This document shows, in pieces, positions 33,346 to 44,829 of a DNA stretch of 64,000 nt; positions within the stretch are counted from its first letter, which is position 1, and each line of letters opens with the position of its first letter. The stretch is from Molanna angustata (Eukaryota > Arthropoda > Insecta > Trichoptera > Molannidae): NCBI GenBank assembly GCA_963576475.1, contig OY754964.1, forward strand, positions 7,039,486 to 7,103,485. Reading direction: 5' to 3'. The notes below the pieces were generated by a model. That model had not been told where the DNA came from. It did not search any database and saw nothing but the letters and a program-made list of their open reading frames with translations. A program made the translations under genes and the position numbers.

Positions 33346-35154
33346 CTTTGTAACGCAGAATAATGCGGTAGGTTGGTATTGTAGCGGCACTCCTGTCAGC
33401 GAGCTGCAATGTGTACAATACTCGATGATTCTCGAGGATTCACGACAATTGACGAAGATCGACGAACCTTAGTACATCGCCGTCACTCGTAAAATAATAA
33501 TTGTTATCATTCATGCGTTGATCGTTTAACGGAATAGATTCGCGTTAAATCTTAATTATTAGTTCACAAATGAATTAACTTATCATTTTTATTGTAATTT
33601 TATTTATTTCGAATACACCAGTGTTGATCATGTAAGTAGTTATTTTAATTGAAAGCTTTTATCACCATAAATAATATATAATCAAATATTTAATGAACTG
33701 ACACATGCAATGTCATTATTGGAGGTAGATGTTTTAAATTAAATAGGATCCTTTTGAAAACGCTCATATGTAATATAATCCCTTCAGATATAATCAATAG
33801 ATAAAACATGTAGGTACCCCCAAAGCATGTTTAAATCGTAATAGTCGATATAGTTGCAGTTTTTATTCATATTTTTAGAACTCGTTATAATATAATCTTG
33901 TGATTAGTATTTATGTAATTGGTCTTATTTTTGTACATCTATTTTTGCTATAATTTTCAATTTGACTATACTGATTCAAATAAATTAATACCAAGCAGAC
34001 AAACAAGGCACACCTCAACGTTCTTTTTAAACAAAAAAAAAACACTAACGCCACTCAGAATTCGCCATTGTACCGATGCCTTACCACATAATATAATAAT
34101 TTGGAAAGGATCAGGTCCGAGGACATATTTCGTATATCCAGGACCCTTTTCAGGAGCCACATTCGACAGGAATAATTCATTGTTTTTTTTTTTACCAGCA
34201 GTGAGTAAATCAAAGGTGGGCTGATTGAGTTACAATATTACTAGAGTTATGTTATTCTCATTTATTATTTTGACAAATTTTTATTTTTGTACCTTGCCCA
34301 TTTTTTAAATATATGAAATATAAAAAAAACTACAAAGCATACAGAGTAAAGCATTGGTTCGTAGATGTACAAGATGAAACTAAATTTAAAAACACATATC
34401 ATATGAAAACATATTCTTGTGATAATTTTATCCAGGAATGAAATATGAAGACAATATGTATGGCGTTTTGAAAGAAAAAATCAACGGAAGAATAATATTA
34501 TAAAAGTTGATATCGTATATATCATTCCTGTTTATCGCAAAAATAAAAATAATAAATTATTCCGTTTGGTGGGATTAAAAAGGAACAGGATACGTCATAC
34601 CTTTGTGATTTATTCAGTGACTTTTACAATTTATCAAAAACAAAAACATACACACATTTATTTTTTCAGTTTCAACTTTTCTTAAATATTCTCCAGACAG
34701 CAGGCGGTGAAAACTGAAAACAGTGAAAGTATTAAACAGCACAGACACGGGGTACTATTCCATGTCATATTTCAAGTCATTAGAATATGTACGATCTGGA
34801 AAAAAATAATGAAGCCTGACACGATGTCATAAAATATTTCAATTTACCTACATAATAACAGTTATTCATAAAGCGCCGTTTAGTGATACAAGATCATTCC
34901 AAGGGTGCTATTTCTTATTTGTTGGCTCTACTAAATAATTCAGTCTACCGAAAATGTCGCTATTCTCACCACCACCCGTTCTGCATATGGAGACTGTAAA
35001 CGGCCCCTTCACAGAACGCTAAGTGAACGCTAAAAAAAATGCATAGCACGAATGTAGCTCACGGAGCCATCTAGATTAGCAATCTCGGTACCGTAGTGCA
35101 AAAGAACAACCGACGAATGTGGATGGAAGATTCAAACTCATGGACTTCGATTTT
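33346..35154. other. AT-rich stretch, nothing clear
   Basis: 33346-33480 is somewhat GC-richer (GTAGCGGCACTCCTGTCAGC, then CGATGATTCTCGAGGATTCA) but has no recognised motif. The 101-codon frame at 33919-34224 shows no family signature. A fragment at 34885-35000 shares CAAGATCATTCCAAGGGTGC and TCACCACCACCCGTTCTGCA phrases with other repeats in the window. Confidence 0.45.
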
Positions 35155-35338
35155 AAAAAAAGCTCTAAGGTGGTTTGGCCGCATAGAGTGAGTGATGACC
35201 GTATTTCAAAAAAAGGTTATATAAGGCTGATAAAAGAGGAAAAGTTGGCAGGATCACATAAATGGAATTTTGAAAGATGGAGACGTTAGACGTAAGAATA
35301 ACAGAAGAGCGTGTATGAGACTATACATGGAAGTGTTA
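35155..35338 (+). mobile_element. LINE fragment (NRRACM-type family)
   Basis: Plus strand reads KALRWFGRIE, a stop, then KRKSWQDHINGILKDGDVRR and NNRRACMRLYMEV. It matches FGHMGRMNEERL ... GWHDHVNDILKDGNVRS ... NRRTCMRRCMNV of the copy at 32752-33303. Decayed. Confidence 0.75.
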
Positions 35339-36414
35339 TGTAATATAATATTATTAGCGAGGTATCGCTTTACTCGTCATATGTGTATTTTTCAATGAAC
35401 TTGTGTAATTATACAGATATGTATAGCTTATCCTTACACGTGCTAATGAATATCTATTGTATAAAAGTTGTTTCTTTTGACAACTCTAACAAAAGAGTAA
35501 TTCATAGAAAATGAAATAAAAGTCTTGAAAAACAAGGGATGCCAAAACTAAGAACGAATATCAATATTTAAAAAAATATATAGATCAAAATTTAAAAAAA
35601 AATTGAATAATAAATTATTCAATAATAGAGCATATGTCGGCATCTTGGGTTTGATTACCATCAAATAAAATGACAAATTTGTTTTAAATTATTACGCTAT
35701 TCTTTTTTCCTTGTATCGAAAACAACCATTGATGGAAAAAATCATTTGACGATTAAATGATTACGCGGATTTTTTTTGTTTTGAATATTTCTTGTGATCA
35801 TGTTCAAAACTTATTCGGATTTATCAAAAATTCCGTCAAAAATTAAAAGTTTTACTTCATACATTGATAGCATTAATTTGAAAAAAAACAATAAAAAATG
35901 TTTTATCTGTGATATAAAATACAAGTAATTTTCTGCCTCCTCAGAACAGGCTCAGCCTAATGAGGTGGTTTATACAAAAAAAAAATTAGTATAATGTTAA
36001 TTATTTTGAATTGTTTTTGATTGTTATATTTATTGTTTTTATTGTATATTTTGGTTTCAATAATAATAAAAAAAATACATTTGAAATATATAATGTAGAA
36101 TTGTATCCAAAATGTGTTGTTTTGATATTGGAAAACTGCCAAATAAACAATAACTCATGTTTACGAATAACTCTGTTACATTAAATAATAATAATAGGGG
36201 ATTTGAAAGATTCAAGATCATTCCAAGGGCGCTGACAGTTAAAGTCTAAAAAAACGGTGATTATTCGATATACTTGTAAATAAATATTTTAAATCCAATA
36301 TTTTTATGGTTAAATATACGCAAACATTGGATTTATTAAATTATAGATGGCTATGATGTTTCAGTTTATTGTCTAGCAAAAAGATATTCATGAATTACAT
36401 AATATGTAAAACTA
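35339..36414. other. AT-rich stretch, nothing recognised
   Basis: Very AT-rich. The phrase at 36215-36235 (AGATCATTCCAAGGGCGCTG) is shared with 28715 in inverse orientation. A block at 36310-36335 resembles the MITE M1 outer end. Confidence 0.5.
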
Positions 36415-36950
36415 ATATTTTTTTAATTGCATATACGCAAACATTGAATTTTTTTCCTTTTCGGGAGTCAAATGATAAATGATTTACATACACATTGGTA
36501 CAAATAGGTAAAACAAGCCAAAAATGAAATAATATTTCTGGCGCAGTTCAGGGGTGACATCTGTGCGAGACAACGTCATCTCATTTATAAGGACTGTTGC
36601 TTTCATTGTTTACAAATAAACTAATTTCTTAATTTCTCAATAGATGGCATTACAAAAAGGCTTTTCCGTTACTCCATAGATGGCAATAGTAGGTATAGTT
36701 CCTTATTTTCAGGTAAATTGTTACACACTATTCAAATATTTCAAAAAATAACTTTCAAAAAATACATTGATAAGGGAACTCAATTAGAATGTGAACGTTG
36801 CGCAAGCGCATAAAGTGATCACATAAACCAGCCGATGACAGGTCGTAAGCCCTGTAGGTGCCTCGAGTTCCTGGTTCTTCTACAATATCCTAACTTTGTC
36901 TCTATTGAGATGTTAAAAAAATGTTTGTCAATAAAAATATTTAAAACTTT
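36415..36950 (-). mobile_element. MITE family M1, copy 3
   Basis: Starts TTTTTAATTGCATATACGCA and ends ACTTTGTCTCTATTGAGATG then TTTGTCAATAAAAATAT, the inverse of the same block in copy 2. Contains TGACATCTGTGCGAGA, GGACTGTTGCTTTCATTGTT, CGCAAGCGCATAAAGTGATC and GACAGGTCGTAAGCCCTGTA. A partial second copy of GTTGCGCAAGCGCAT follows at 36999-37035. Confidence 0.75.
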
Positions 36951-37045
36951 CAAAAAGTGGATTGATAGTGAACTCAATAAGAAGGTATAATTGGTGGACG
37001 TTGCGCAAGCGCATGAAAGTGATCACTTAAACGTCTAATATATTT

Positions 37046-37842
37046 GAAGATAGATACATATCACTATTGCTTATTAATGCACATTGAAACTTTTTTCAAT
37101 ATCTTTAGCTGCTTTGCTCGGTATAAACAGCGCCACTTTATCTATCCTTTGAATTTTTAAAAGGATAATCATCTTTTGTATAGACGTTGGTTTTGTGCTT
37201 CAAACTGATATCGGAGATTGTCCGACTGATTCTTCCAGAAACAGGATTATATCTGAGCTCACACTTGTGACTCGATTCGATATTGAATTTCGATTCCTGT
37301 CGAAACCCTGGGGACTTTGCCAAGGAAGGGGACTCGTAATTGAATCTACCCTTAACTTAACAGATAATCCGCGATGCCAATCTTATTAGCAAAAAGAGAG
37401 ATTTTCTCAATATCCGATGCAATAGCACAACACTACTTATTAAGAGAAAACCCCTTTAACATCTCGGACAATACAAGACACTCGAGAATCCATTTTTATG
37501 GGGAAGGAATTTCTATGTTTGTGAAACGAGGTATTGTGTTATTTAATTAAATCACAAGAGACTAGGCCGATGACATTGGACCTTAAGTCAAATGCAGCCA
37601 CAATTTATTTCATTTAGTTGAGAAAATTATTTGTTTGGATAATGTATTCCAAATGTCAATATGTTCAAGAGAATTCATTTCTCTTAACAGATCGACACAA
37701 TTCAAGGCAACATCCGCGCAATTTTGCATGATCTACGTTTTTTCATAGTTTTTCAACTTTTACTTAAAAAAACACCAACTTAGTGGCTTCGCAGCATAGA
37801 CTTATGTTCTATATATGGATGAACTCTGAGTTCTGAGTAGAA
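37046..37842. other. Unassigned spacer
   Basis: No supported feature. Short frames at 37138-37389 on both strands lack motifs. Confidence 0.5.
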
Positions 37843-37868
37843 CATTTAGTGTGTGTGTGTGTGTGTGT
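37843..37868. repeat. GT microsatellite
   Basis: Run of GTGTGT dinucleotides, about 13 units, followed by CGTCCCCCCTTATAAC. Confidence 0.9.
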
Positions 37869-38029
37869 TCGTCCCCCCTTATAACTTTTGATTCGTTTGA
37901 TTCACAGAGCCGAAAATTTCAAAAAATGTAGAAAGTGATATGCCTACAAAACTTGTATATTCAGAATTTTGTTTGAAAAATATTAAAAATAACCTTTTTT
38001 ACATATTTTTTTTTAAATTACTCCCAAAC

Positions 38030-38300
38030 TATTAATTAATCGTTTACATGCTTAATGAGTGCATACAATCAAAGTAAATGACCGTTATAGTTTTTCATTT
38101 AGATCATTTTATTTCTTAAAATGCAATAAATCAACAAATATTGGGTTTCCGGTCATTTAAATCACGTATAAACCCGTTTTGACGCACGCGATATTACCCT
38201 TACTAACACGTAACTTCATAGTGCATTGGGTGGTTTTAATATATGTAATATCATGTTTTCAGTAACTAGTTTTAGCGTTATATTATTGTTTAACTTAATT
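38030..38300 (+). repeat. Dispersed repeat R3, copy 2
   Basis: Same orientation and block order as 28345-28745 (ACGCACGCGATATTACCCTT, ACTAACACGTAA, ATCATGTTTTCAGTAACTAG). Noncoding. Confidence 0.65.
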
Positions 38301-38924
38301 TTAATGTGATACATTTTATTAATGACTGTATCAACTTATGTTGTACCTGCATCAGATATGACTATACACGTAAACAAGGATATTTAAGTAAATAAAATAA
38401 TACTTAATAAATACTTTAGGAATATTAATTTCTTAATTTTTGAATCCAATAACAAATTTCTACTAATGATATTGAATATGTATAGGAAGCTATAGCCCAT
38501 GTTTTATTAAAGTACGGTCGTGATTCAATTAATGGCATCTTGAATTATGGCCGATGGAAGGTCATTAATTCTTTAAAACACGCCGCTCCGTAGCAAATGA
38601 GTAATAGAAAGTCTCCAAAAGTCAAAAGTGATAATTTATATTTTATGGAACAATAAAAAATGTATCCGCACCCTTTTCCCTGAGCGGAAAAACGCGCATA
38701 ATACAAATTTATTATATACATAACTTATCGTGAAGTTTTACCGTCGGTGCCCCTTCCTAGACCTGCCCTGGTAACAAAACATTTGGACATTTGTCGGCCA
38801 ATTTTCGTCACGAAGCAATTGATCCTCGGACGTTTCGCCTATACAATTATAAATGGTTATAAACTCAGTTGCACTATGTGCAAGTGGCGAGCTATAATTT
38901 CTACCAAGCAGTGTTTCCGGTCCA
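38301..38924. other. AT-rich stretch, nothing recognised
   Basis: No supported feature. Confidence 0.5.
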
Positions 38925-39400
38925 GGGGTGTGTTCAGATTGAACGCCGAGTGCACTTAGCGATTAGCTTAGCACTAAGACGTTCAGAATGACCGGAAATA
39001 GACGCTCTGTCGCGTTCAGGTTGAAGGTCGAGTAAACGCTCTGTAAAATAGTCGGATGAAAAACGCAGTGACAGCTGTAGTATCTCTTGACTTCTATTTT
39101 ATCTGTAGTAAGATTATTTCTATTGTATCTGTGGTGTCTGCTGTCAGTTGACGTTATATCTGATGACATTATATATTCACAAATCAGTTAATTTAATAAA
39201 AATATTATTCAAAAGTTTCCTACAATAAACGGTCAGAGAGCATCATTTACTCCACTGCCCAATTATATAGTCTTTCTATGAAGATGTAATATATAAAGAC
39301 ATGTTATGATAAATGATATTTGACATTAATTTAAAACGTCTCATGCTGTGTTCAGATTGAAACGCCGCTCGAAATCGTTCATTAAGATTGATGTGAAAAA
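38925..39400. repeat. Repeated GTGTTCAGATTGAACGCC phrases
   Basis: GTGTTCAGATTGAACGCCGA at 38931, GCGTTCAGGTTGAAGGTCGA near 39010 and GTGTTCAGATTGAAACGCC at 39349 look like internal or terminal copies of one repeat, possibly the direct remains of a DNA element. No inverted ends could be paired with confidence. 39520-39600 holds a small M1 fragment (ACGCCATCTATTGATAA). Confidence 0.35.
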
Positions 39401-39756
39401 CGCCATAATCTGCAACTTCTGGTACATCCGATACTAGACTTCGAGTGTTCTATCTGATCGCAGCCAAGTTTCTTGATTTTTGTGGGACAAAATTTGAAAT
39501 ACTTGATCGCTTGAAAATATTCGCTTGATTTGACGAAGAAACTATTTTTAACGCCATCTATTGATAACTTGCTAAGTAAACAGTTCAAATTTCTCAATAT
39601 ATTGCAATATAATATTTGCAATACCTCAAAAAATTTATGAAAATTTCATTTTTTTAAACTGTCATTACTGACAGTATTTATGGTGTAGAGCTCCATTAAT
39701 CCATTGTAATAGGTATTTCAAATTAAAAAAATATTGTTCTACTTTTTTTCTTTTTA

Positions 39757-39823
39757 CTTGGGCAACCGTTTCGGCTCAATAGGCCTTTACCAGTTGATAA
39801 TGTCCTTGTCAGCCAAAACGGTC
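39757..39823. repeat. Inverted pair of hammerhead-core-like motifs
   Basis: Minus-strand copy, 39796 down to 39757: CTGGTAA, stem GGC/GCC around a loop, then GAAACGGTTGCCC. Plus-strand copy 39793-39823: TTGATAA, loop, GCCAAAACGGTC. The geometry matches 49388-49628, with motif 5' ends facing each other. Both are degenerate from CTGANGA ... GAAA. Confidence 0.45.
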
Positions 39824-39835
39824 ATCCTTATAAAA

Positions 39836-40453
39836 GGAAAAATATATATGTAGAACCATAATCAATTTTATTTGATTTATGTGAAACGTAGTAAAATAAC
39901 AATTGTTTGAAAAAAGAAGACGGTGAATCGTCCTGAAAGCATTTCTTGTAAAATTTCTAGTGTCAAAGGAAAGTAACGAAATGGCTGTGTGATGTATTGA
40001 ACTTTGTCAAGCGAAAAATTATATTATTAAACATGTATCTTTGATGCGCTCACACCCGCTCACATCGCTCATACACAAACATCTGTTACGTTACTTTTAC
40101 AACATTTTGTAATTTATTCTGCGTAGGGTCTTCAATATTCGATAAATGTATAACATACAAAAATTGTAGTTGGTGATATCAGAAAATTAAGCTGGTGGTA
40201 TTTCTTTCAATTTTGAGAATGAATCGATTCCATTAATTCAGCTAATAAAATTGGGTTTTCAAACATACTCTATATCTAAAATACATGATTGTAACTTATA
40301 TACTAAGTAGCTGTTACACCAGGTTCTGAATATCTCTCAATTATGCCCATAAACAATAGTTATCGGGAAATAAGCTGTCAATTTTTGACGGAGTGAGGGA
40401 CGGTTCACACAACTATTCTTCAAGCAAAAACCTATATTTTTTACTGCACAGCC
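39836..40453. other. Unassigned spacer
   Basis: No supported feature. Confidence 0.5.
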
Positions 40454-40521
40454 CCCCTAGACAACATACCATTTAACCTAAGCGTTATAACGCATAGCTT
40501 AAATGGCATGTTGTCTAGGGG
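40454..40521. other. 68-bp hairpin (near-perfect palindrome)
   Basis: Left arm 40454-40487 starts CCCCTAGACAACATACCATT; right arm 40488-40521. 31 of 34 positions pair, with no loop at the centre (GCGTTA|TAACGC). Isolated in otherwise ordinary sequence. It may be a minimal fold-back transposon or a small-RNA precursor. Confidence 0.9.
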
Positions 40522-40555
40522 AACAGATCACGTCATTTTTCAAAATGTCTGCCGA

Positions 40556-40612
40556 TAATGCTCACAAGCATTTATTCTTAATTTAGGGAATGTAGGAAGA
40601 TATATTAGAACT
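40556..40612 (+). mobile_element. tRNA-derived SINE, family 1, 3' fragment d
   Basis: CACAAGCATTTATTCTTAAT then GGGAATGTAGGAAGATATAT matches the body of family 1 SINEs downstream of the B box. The tRNA-like head is missing. Confidence 0.7.
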
Positions 40613-40804
40613 TTATTTTAAAGGAAATAAAGAAACATTCTGTTATGTAAATCTCAGATAGAATAGTTTTTTATAAATCCTTGGTGCAATAGTAAGTCAT
40701 GTTGCCGACTTGGACTTCCTTTACAGATTGCTCCTTTCCTGTTTCCCCTTCCTTGATGATGTTACCTATTCTGTGATATAAAATATTTTTTTTTCGTGAA
40801 GAAA

Positions 40805-40809
<5 letters not shown>

Positions 40810-40885
<76 letters not shown>
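40810..40885. repeat. 76-nt T homopolymer
   Basis: Uninterrupted T run. On the minus strand it is a poly(A) directly after the GC-richer segment at 40886-41130, so it may be a retroposon tail. A run this long is also a likely assembly-error site. Confidence 0.95.
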
Positions 40886-40892
<7 letters not shown>

Positions 40893-41130
40893 AAGATTAG
40901 TTATTAAAATGGTAGATTTTCATATTCTCTTTCGGGGACACGGAAGGAGCCTCCACGTAGATTGAGTTTCGGTTAACTTCGGAAAAGCAATCGGGCGTCC
41001 CTGGAAACGGCAGAATGCCGGCCAATCCTTCCACCACCGGAGCACCAACCAATATGATGGTGTTCCGGACACGGAAAGTAGAAGTATATTCTCTTTCAAT
41101 TGAAATAAAAATCAACTTCATAAGCCTTGT
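40886..41130 (-). mobile_element. Possible poly(A)-tailed retroposon or retrocopy fragment
   Basis: A locally GC-rich block read on the minus strand into the 76-nt A tail. Its 74-codon frame (40897-41121) includes RNTIILVGAPVVEGLAGILP and TPDCFSEVNRN, which I do not recognise as a known domain. CGGAACACCATCATATTGGT and CCGGTGGTGGAAGGATTGGC stand out from the AT background. No target duplication was found. It could be a SINE or LINE 3' region or a processed copy of a host transcript. Confidence 0.4.
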
Positions 41131-41634
41131 AGTTTTTTAGTTACTTATAATAAAAAAAGTTTAGCAAAAACTAATATCACAAGAAAAGTATTAAACAAAT
41201 TCAAATTTTAATATAACTTATGCAATAAAATAAAGATGTAAATACAAACTGTTCTTTATTTCAAAGACATATCTTTTGAGGGTACTGGGGAAAAGATTTT
41301 ATAAATATACTATATAGCCTACTATATGATGGATTTATTGCCTACATACACTTAGGCTGTGTTTCTCGAACAAAGATAAAGTAAAAGTATATTTAAAATA
41401 GTTTGTCTTTATTAAATTATTCAAAAGTTTTGTTTATTTCATTGAAATCAAATTCCGTCGAACAACGCATTTTGAACAATTTCATGAAATCAAATTATTT
41501 TAACCATACTATTATATTACCGTTACTTTTGTTGAAACAACCAAGCCTTACTAACGTAGTAAAACGTTCAATTTTGGTTTCAAGTTTATTGTTGATTTGA
41601 ATTTGAATTTTGTTAAGGATCTTATATATATATA
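41131..41634. other. AT-rich stretch, nothing recognised
   Basis: No supported feature. Confidence 0.5.
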
Positions 41635-42010
41635 ATATTCAAAGCGATCCATGGCATGGCTCCCACGTATCTTTCAGACTTCTGCATCCCTCTCACCGTA
41701 AACGAGCGACAACAAACATTTCGGTCAGCCACCACATCCATGATTGGCAAGTTAACTGAAATAAATAGAGTCAACACTTCATGCTTCGGTGATCGTGCTT
41801 TTGCTGTGGCTGGACCAGCCTCGTGGAATAAACTACCACCTGAACTGAGGCAAATCGACAACTTAGCACTTTTCAGGAAACACCTGAAAACTCACTTCTT
41901 CCGCGAGTCTTACAAAAACCTGTAATAGTTATATTCAAAGCGCCCTTGAGGTGAGGTTATCACAAAAACGGCGCTATAAAAATTATCCCAATTTATTATT
42001 TATTTATTCA
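41635..42010 (+). mobile_element. L2/CR1-type LINE 3' end with open ORF tail
   Basis: Frame from 41635 reads IFKAIHGMAPTYLSDFC, NERQQTFRSATTS, TSCFGDRAFAVAGPASWNKL and PPELRQIDNLALFRKHLKTH, closing at 41925. This is the typical C-terminus of CR1/L2-clade elements (VFKALHGxAPxYLxDL ... RLRSA ... GDRAFxVAxPxxWNxLP ... FKxxLKTxLF). The 3' UTR has AAAGCGCCCTTGAGG and CGGCGCTATAAAAATTAT, the 3' signature style of L2 elements, then an ATTTATT tail. 90 codons open without a stop; the upstream RT is absent. Confidence 0.88.
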
Positions 42011-43149
42011 TATAATATTTGCAGCATGACGTGACGTGCTTTGATCTTTTTGCATTATTTTTGGTCTCGATCTGATTGAGTTTATAAAACTAGGTACGTG
42101 AAAGATTTTGATATTCTGCTGAGCAAATACATTTAAAATATGTATGTTATGCGGGCGCCATGCTAATAACAATCCTCCACAAGTATTGCCACTATTGCCA
42201 CGTGATTCCACGATTCCACATCTCGGGGGAAAATTTGCACTTTTTAAAAACCTTTCGTAAAGTTCATATCTTGATAACGTTGAAATTCGCCAATTCCATA
42301 AATTTATATTTAACATAAAAGCTACAATTTGAATTTTAAAATTTATAATTCTAGAATATACGTTATAATTTATTACGAATATAGAATCATTACGAAAGAT
42401 AAAAAAAAACCAGCTGATTTTCAGCAAGATCTTATTTTTTCATATTTTTATTTAATTTTTTTATGAAAATTTGTTTATGTAAAAAAATATGGAAAATTGT
42501 TTTTTATACACTCTATAAACAAAAGCGAATTAATTGAAGTAAGACAATTTTTTTAAACAAGCATGGTTACGTAATAAAATATTACTTTTTTTATAGTAGG
42601 TATTATAAAAATATCTTTTTTTTTCATATTGTCTATAAAGTATTTCTTTTTTTATGAGCTTGATTTTTTTTATTATTTTGTATTTCTTTGTGTGAATATT
42701 TTTATTTACGTATATACAAGGCAATTGTTGCGTTAAATAAATATTACAATAAATAAGTAAATAATATAATAAATAAATGAATAAACAAAAATAAGTAAAT
42801 AAATTATAATTAATCGATTAATAAATAAAATATATGTATAATCAGTTAGTACCTATATAGTTAATCTAATAAATGTAATATAACTACCTGTTTTACAAGA
42901 GGTATATTCATATTTTTTAAATAAATTAAAAACCTCTAAGATTTTTATTATTTTTTTAATAAAACCTTAATATATTATTTTATTTTATTTTATTCAAAGT
43001 ATACAAACAATAACTGGACAAAATATACAGGTGATACAAAATTAAATAAAAAATAATCATGTCCAGCATCACTTACATGTATACATTATTACTATTTCAT
43101 ATATTTATGTAGTGTAGGAGAAAAAAGAAAACAATAAAAGTCAGATATG
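42011..43149. other. Very AT-rich low-complexity stretch
   Basis: Dominated by AAATAAAT-type repeats (42730-42850) and TTTTATTTTA runs (42960-43000). The long minus-strand frames here carry no motif. Confidence 0.5.
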
Positions 43150-43255
43150 TGACATGTGAGTGGGGAGTGCGGGTGTGTGTGTGTGGGTGTGTGTGTGTGT
43201 GTGGGTATGTGTGGGTGTGTGTGAGGGTGTGTGTGTATGTGTGTGAACTTTTATG
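43150..43255. repeat. Imperfect GT microsatellite
   Basis: GTGTGTGGG and GTGTGTAT variants over about 100 bp. Confidence 0.9.
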
Positions 43256-44024
43256 TGATGAACCCAATTTATCAGCATGAGTATCTAGGATTATATTAGA
43301 GTACTTAATAATCTATTCTTTACCATAATCAATGGGGAGTTAAAAAGATCTTCATCACTAATGTTGGAGTTATAATTATGATTGCACCTAGTGGGGACCC
43401 TGTCAATTGAAGTTGCACCATTGAATTACCAATAATATAAACTAGGCAAAGTATTTGTTCTTAATATATATCGCTAAACTGTAGTTTCTAAAGACAAATT
43501 ATAAAAGTTGCCGGAGTCGTTCATTCAAAAATAAAAATCAAATGTGACTTTACTGTGACTTTCTTAGAGTAACATATTTATTTTGACTTGTATAAATTGT
43601 GCTGGAATATATTTGTCTTCAAATTATATAAAGTTCCGTCAGTAGGTAAAGTCATTATTCCCAAATCTACCACCACCCAACCCGATCTCTTCATAATATA
43701 TTATAACGTACATGTACATACATATATACTACCGACATCTACATATATAAATTCAAGTAACCTAGTCAACAGGGTTTCTCAAACCAATGTAGTATTTTTT
43801 TTCATACATAGGTCCGTCGTGTACAGGCAGTAATATCTAAAATTTGCATTATTTTGTATTTTAACACGAACACTGCTTTTTTTTTTAACATGTCTACGTA
43901 GGGGACGCCAGCTATTAGGATTTGGGTCCATTTTACTCTTCCGAAGAAGCGCACTACGTAGCGTTGGGAGGGGTTTGCAATTGATTGAATTTATAAACAG
44001 CAACCTTTCTCTTTCATTTTATTA
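43256..44024. other. Unassigned spacer
   Basis: No supported feature. Confidence 0.5.
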
Positions 44025-44094
44025 CGTTAATTTCAATTCAATTAGTTTCATTTCGTTCAATTTCGTTTCATTTATTTTCATTTAGGGTCGTATT

Positions 44095-44211
44095 ACAGGA
44101 GTTCTTTAAGAATTTGTAAGAAAAAGTTGAGGTCCAGTAAGCAGTATTCTCGCAGTACGGGACCTTACCTTTTTCTTTCATTTTTCTCTAATAACTCTTG
44201 TAATTCGACCC
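44095..44211. mobile_element. 117-bp MITE with TTA target duplication
   Basis: Ends are inverted: GGGTCGTATTACAGGAGTT (left) and GGGTCGAATTACAAGAGTT (right, other strand); the arms extend, imperfectly, to near the centre. TTA at 44092-44094 and 44212-44214 matches the 3-bp TWA duplication of PIF/Harbinger. A second, one-ended copy with the same core (GTAAGCAGTATTCTCGCAGT) lies at 46290-46386. Noncoding. Confidence 0.82.
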
Positions 44212-44289
44212 TTAGCTTCTTTTCATATAGTTTCATTTCTTTTCATTTAGTTTCTCTTTGTTTCGTTTCATATAATTTCGTTTCATTCA

Positions 44290-44470
44290 TCATTTTCATA
44301 ATTATTCATAATACATCTGATTCAGTAACTTTTTAAGAACGTACCAGCCAAAATAGGTACGTTCTTATTGCATTTAGTCCAAGTTGATATTTTATAATGC
44401 TGAACGTAAATCTTAAATCTACAATTTTAGAACGTTCCTATTTCAATTACAATAGTTACGGAATAGGGGG
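44290..44470 (-). mobile_element. Single arm of the 27631-27988 fold-back family
   Basis: TCAGTAACTTTTTAAGAACG, CCAGCCAAAATAGGTACGTT, AGTCCAAGTTGATATTTTAT and ACAATAGTTACGGAATAGGG match the right arm of the element at 27631-27988; the left arm is absent. Confidence 0.8.
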
Positions 44471-44604
44471 TTTAGTTTCACTTCGTTTAGTTTCATTAAG
44501 TTACATTTAGTTTCGCTTAGTTTCATTTATTTTCATTTATTTTCTTTTAGTTTCACTTCGTTTCGTTTCATTTAGTTCCGTTTTGTTTCATTTAATTTCA
44601 TTTA

Positions 44605-44765
44605 GCTTCTCGGTCAACTAACAGGTACTATGTTTAATATTAATTTAACACGCACCCAATAACAAGTTGCCACATTCTGGATACAATATTATAAGATGTT
44701 TTTCTTCTCACAGATCCAGACTGAAAATATAATTTACTATGTCTCCATCGGTTCTAATAACGAAA
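44605..44765 (-). mobile_element. tRNA-derived SINE, family 2, copy c (head truncated)
   Basis: GCTTCTCGGTCAACTAACAG, CACGCACCCAATAACAAGTT, GCCACATTCTGGATA and TGTCTCCATCGG match family 2. The tRNA-like head at the high end is lost after TCTCCATCGGTTC. Confidence 0.78.
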
Positions 44766-44829
44766 GTTTAGCTCAAATATCGTATGCGATACAGTTGAGA
44801 TTAGTCGTTTTTTTTTTGTGAAATGTTTT

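Larger units (their letters stand above)
44025..44604. repeat. TTTCATTTAG-type array carrying two insertions
   Basis: Imperfect 5- and 10-bp repeats (TTTCATTTAG, TTTCGTTTCA, TTTCACTTCG) run from 44025 to the SINE that begins at 44605, interrupted by a 117-bp MITE (44095-44211) and a fold-back arm (44290-44470). The reverse complement, AAATGAAA repeats, follows the 3' end of the adjoining minus-strand SINE, so the array may be an expanded SINE tail. Confidence 0.75.

Noticed and set aside
42008..42427. 139-codon minus-strand frame
   Set aside because: No motif, ordinary AT-rich composition, no splice or poly(A) context.
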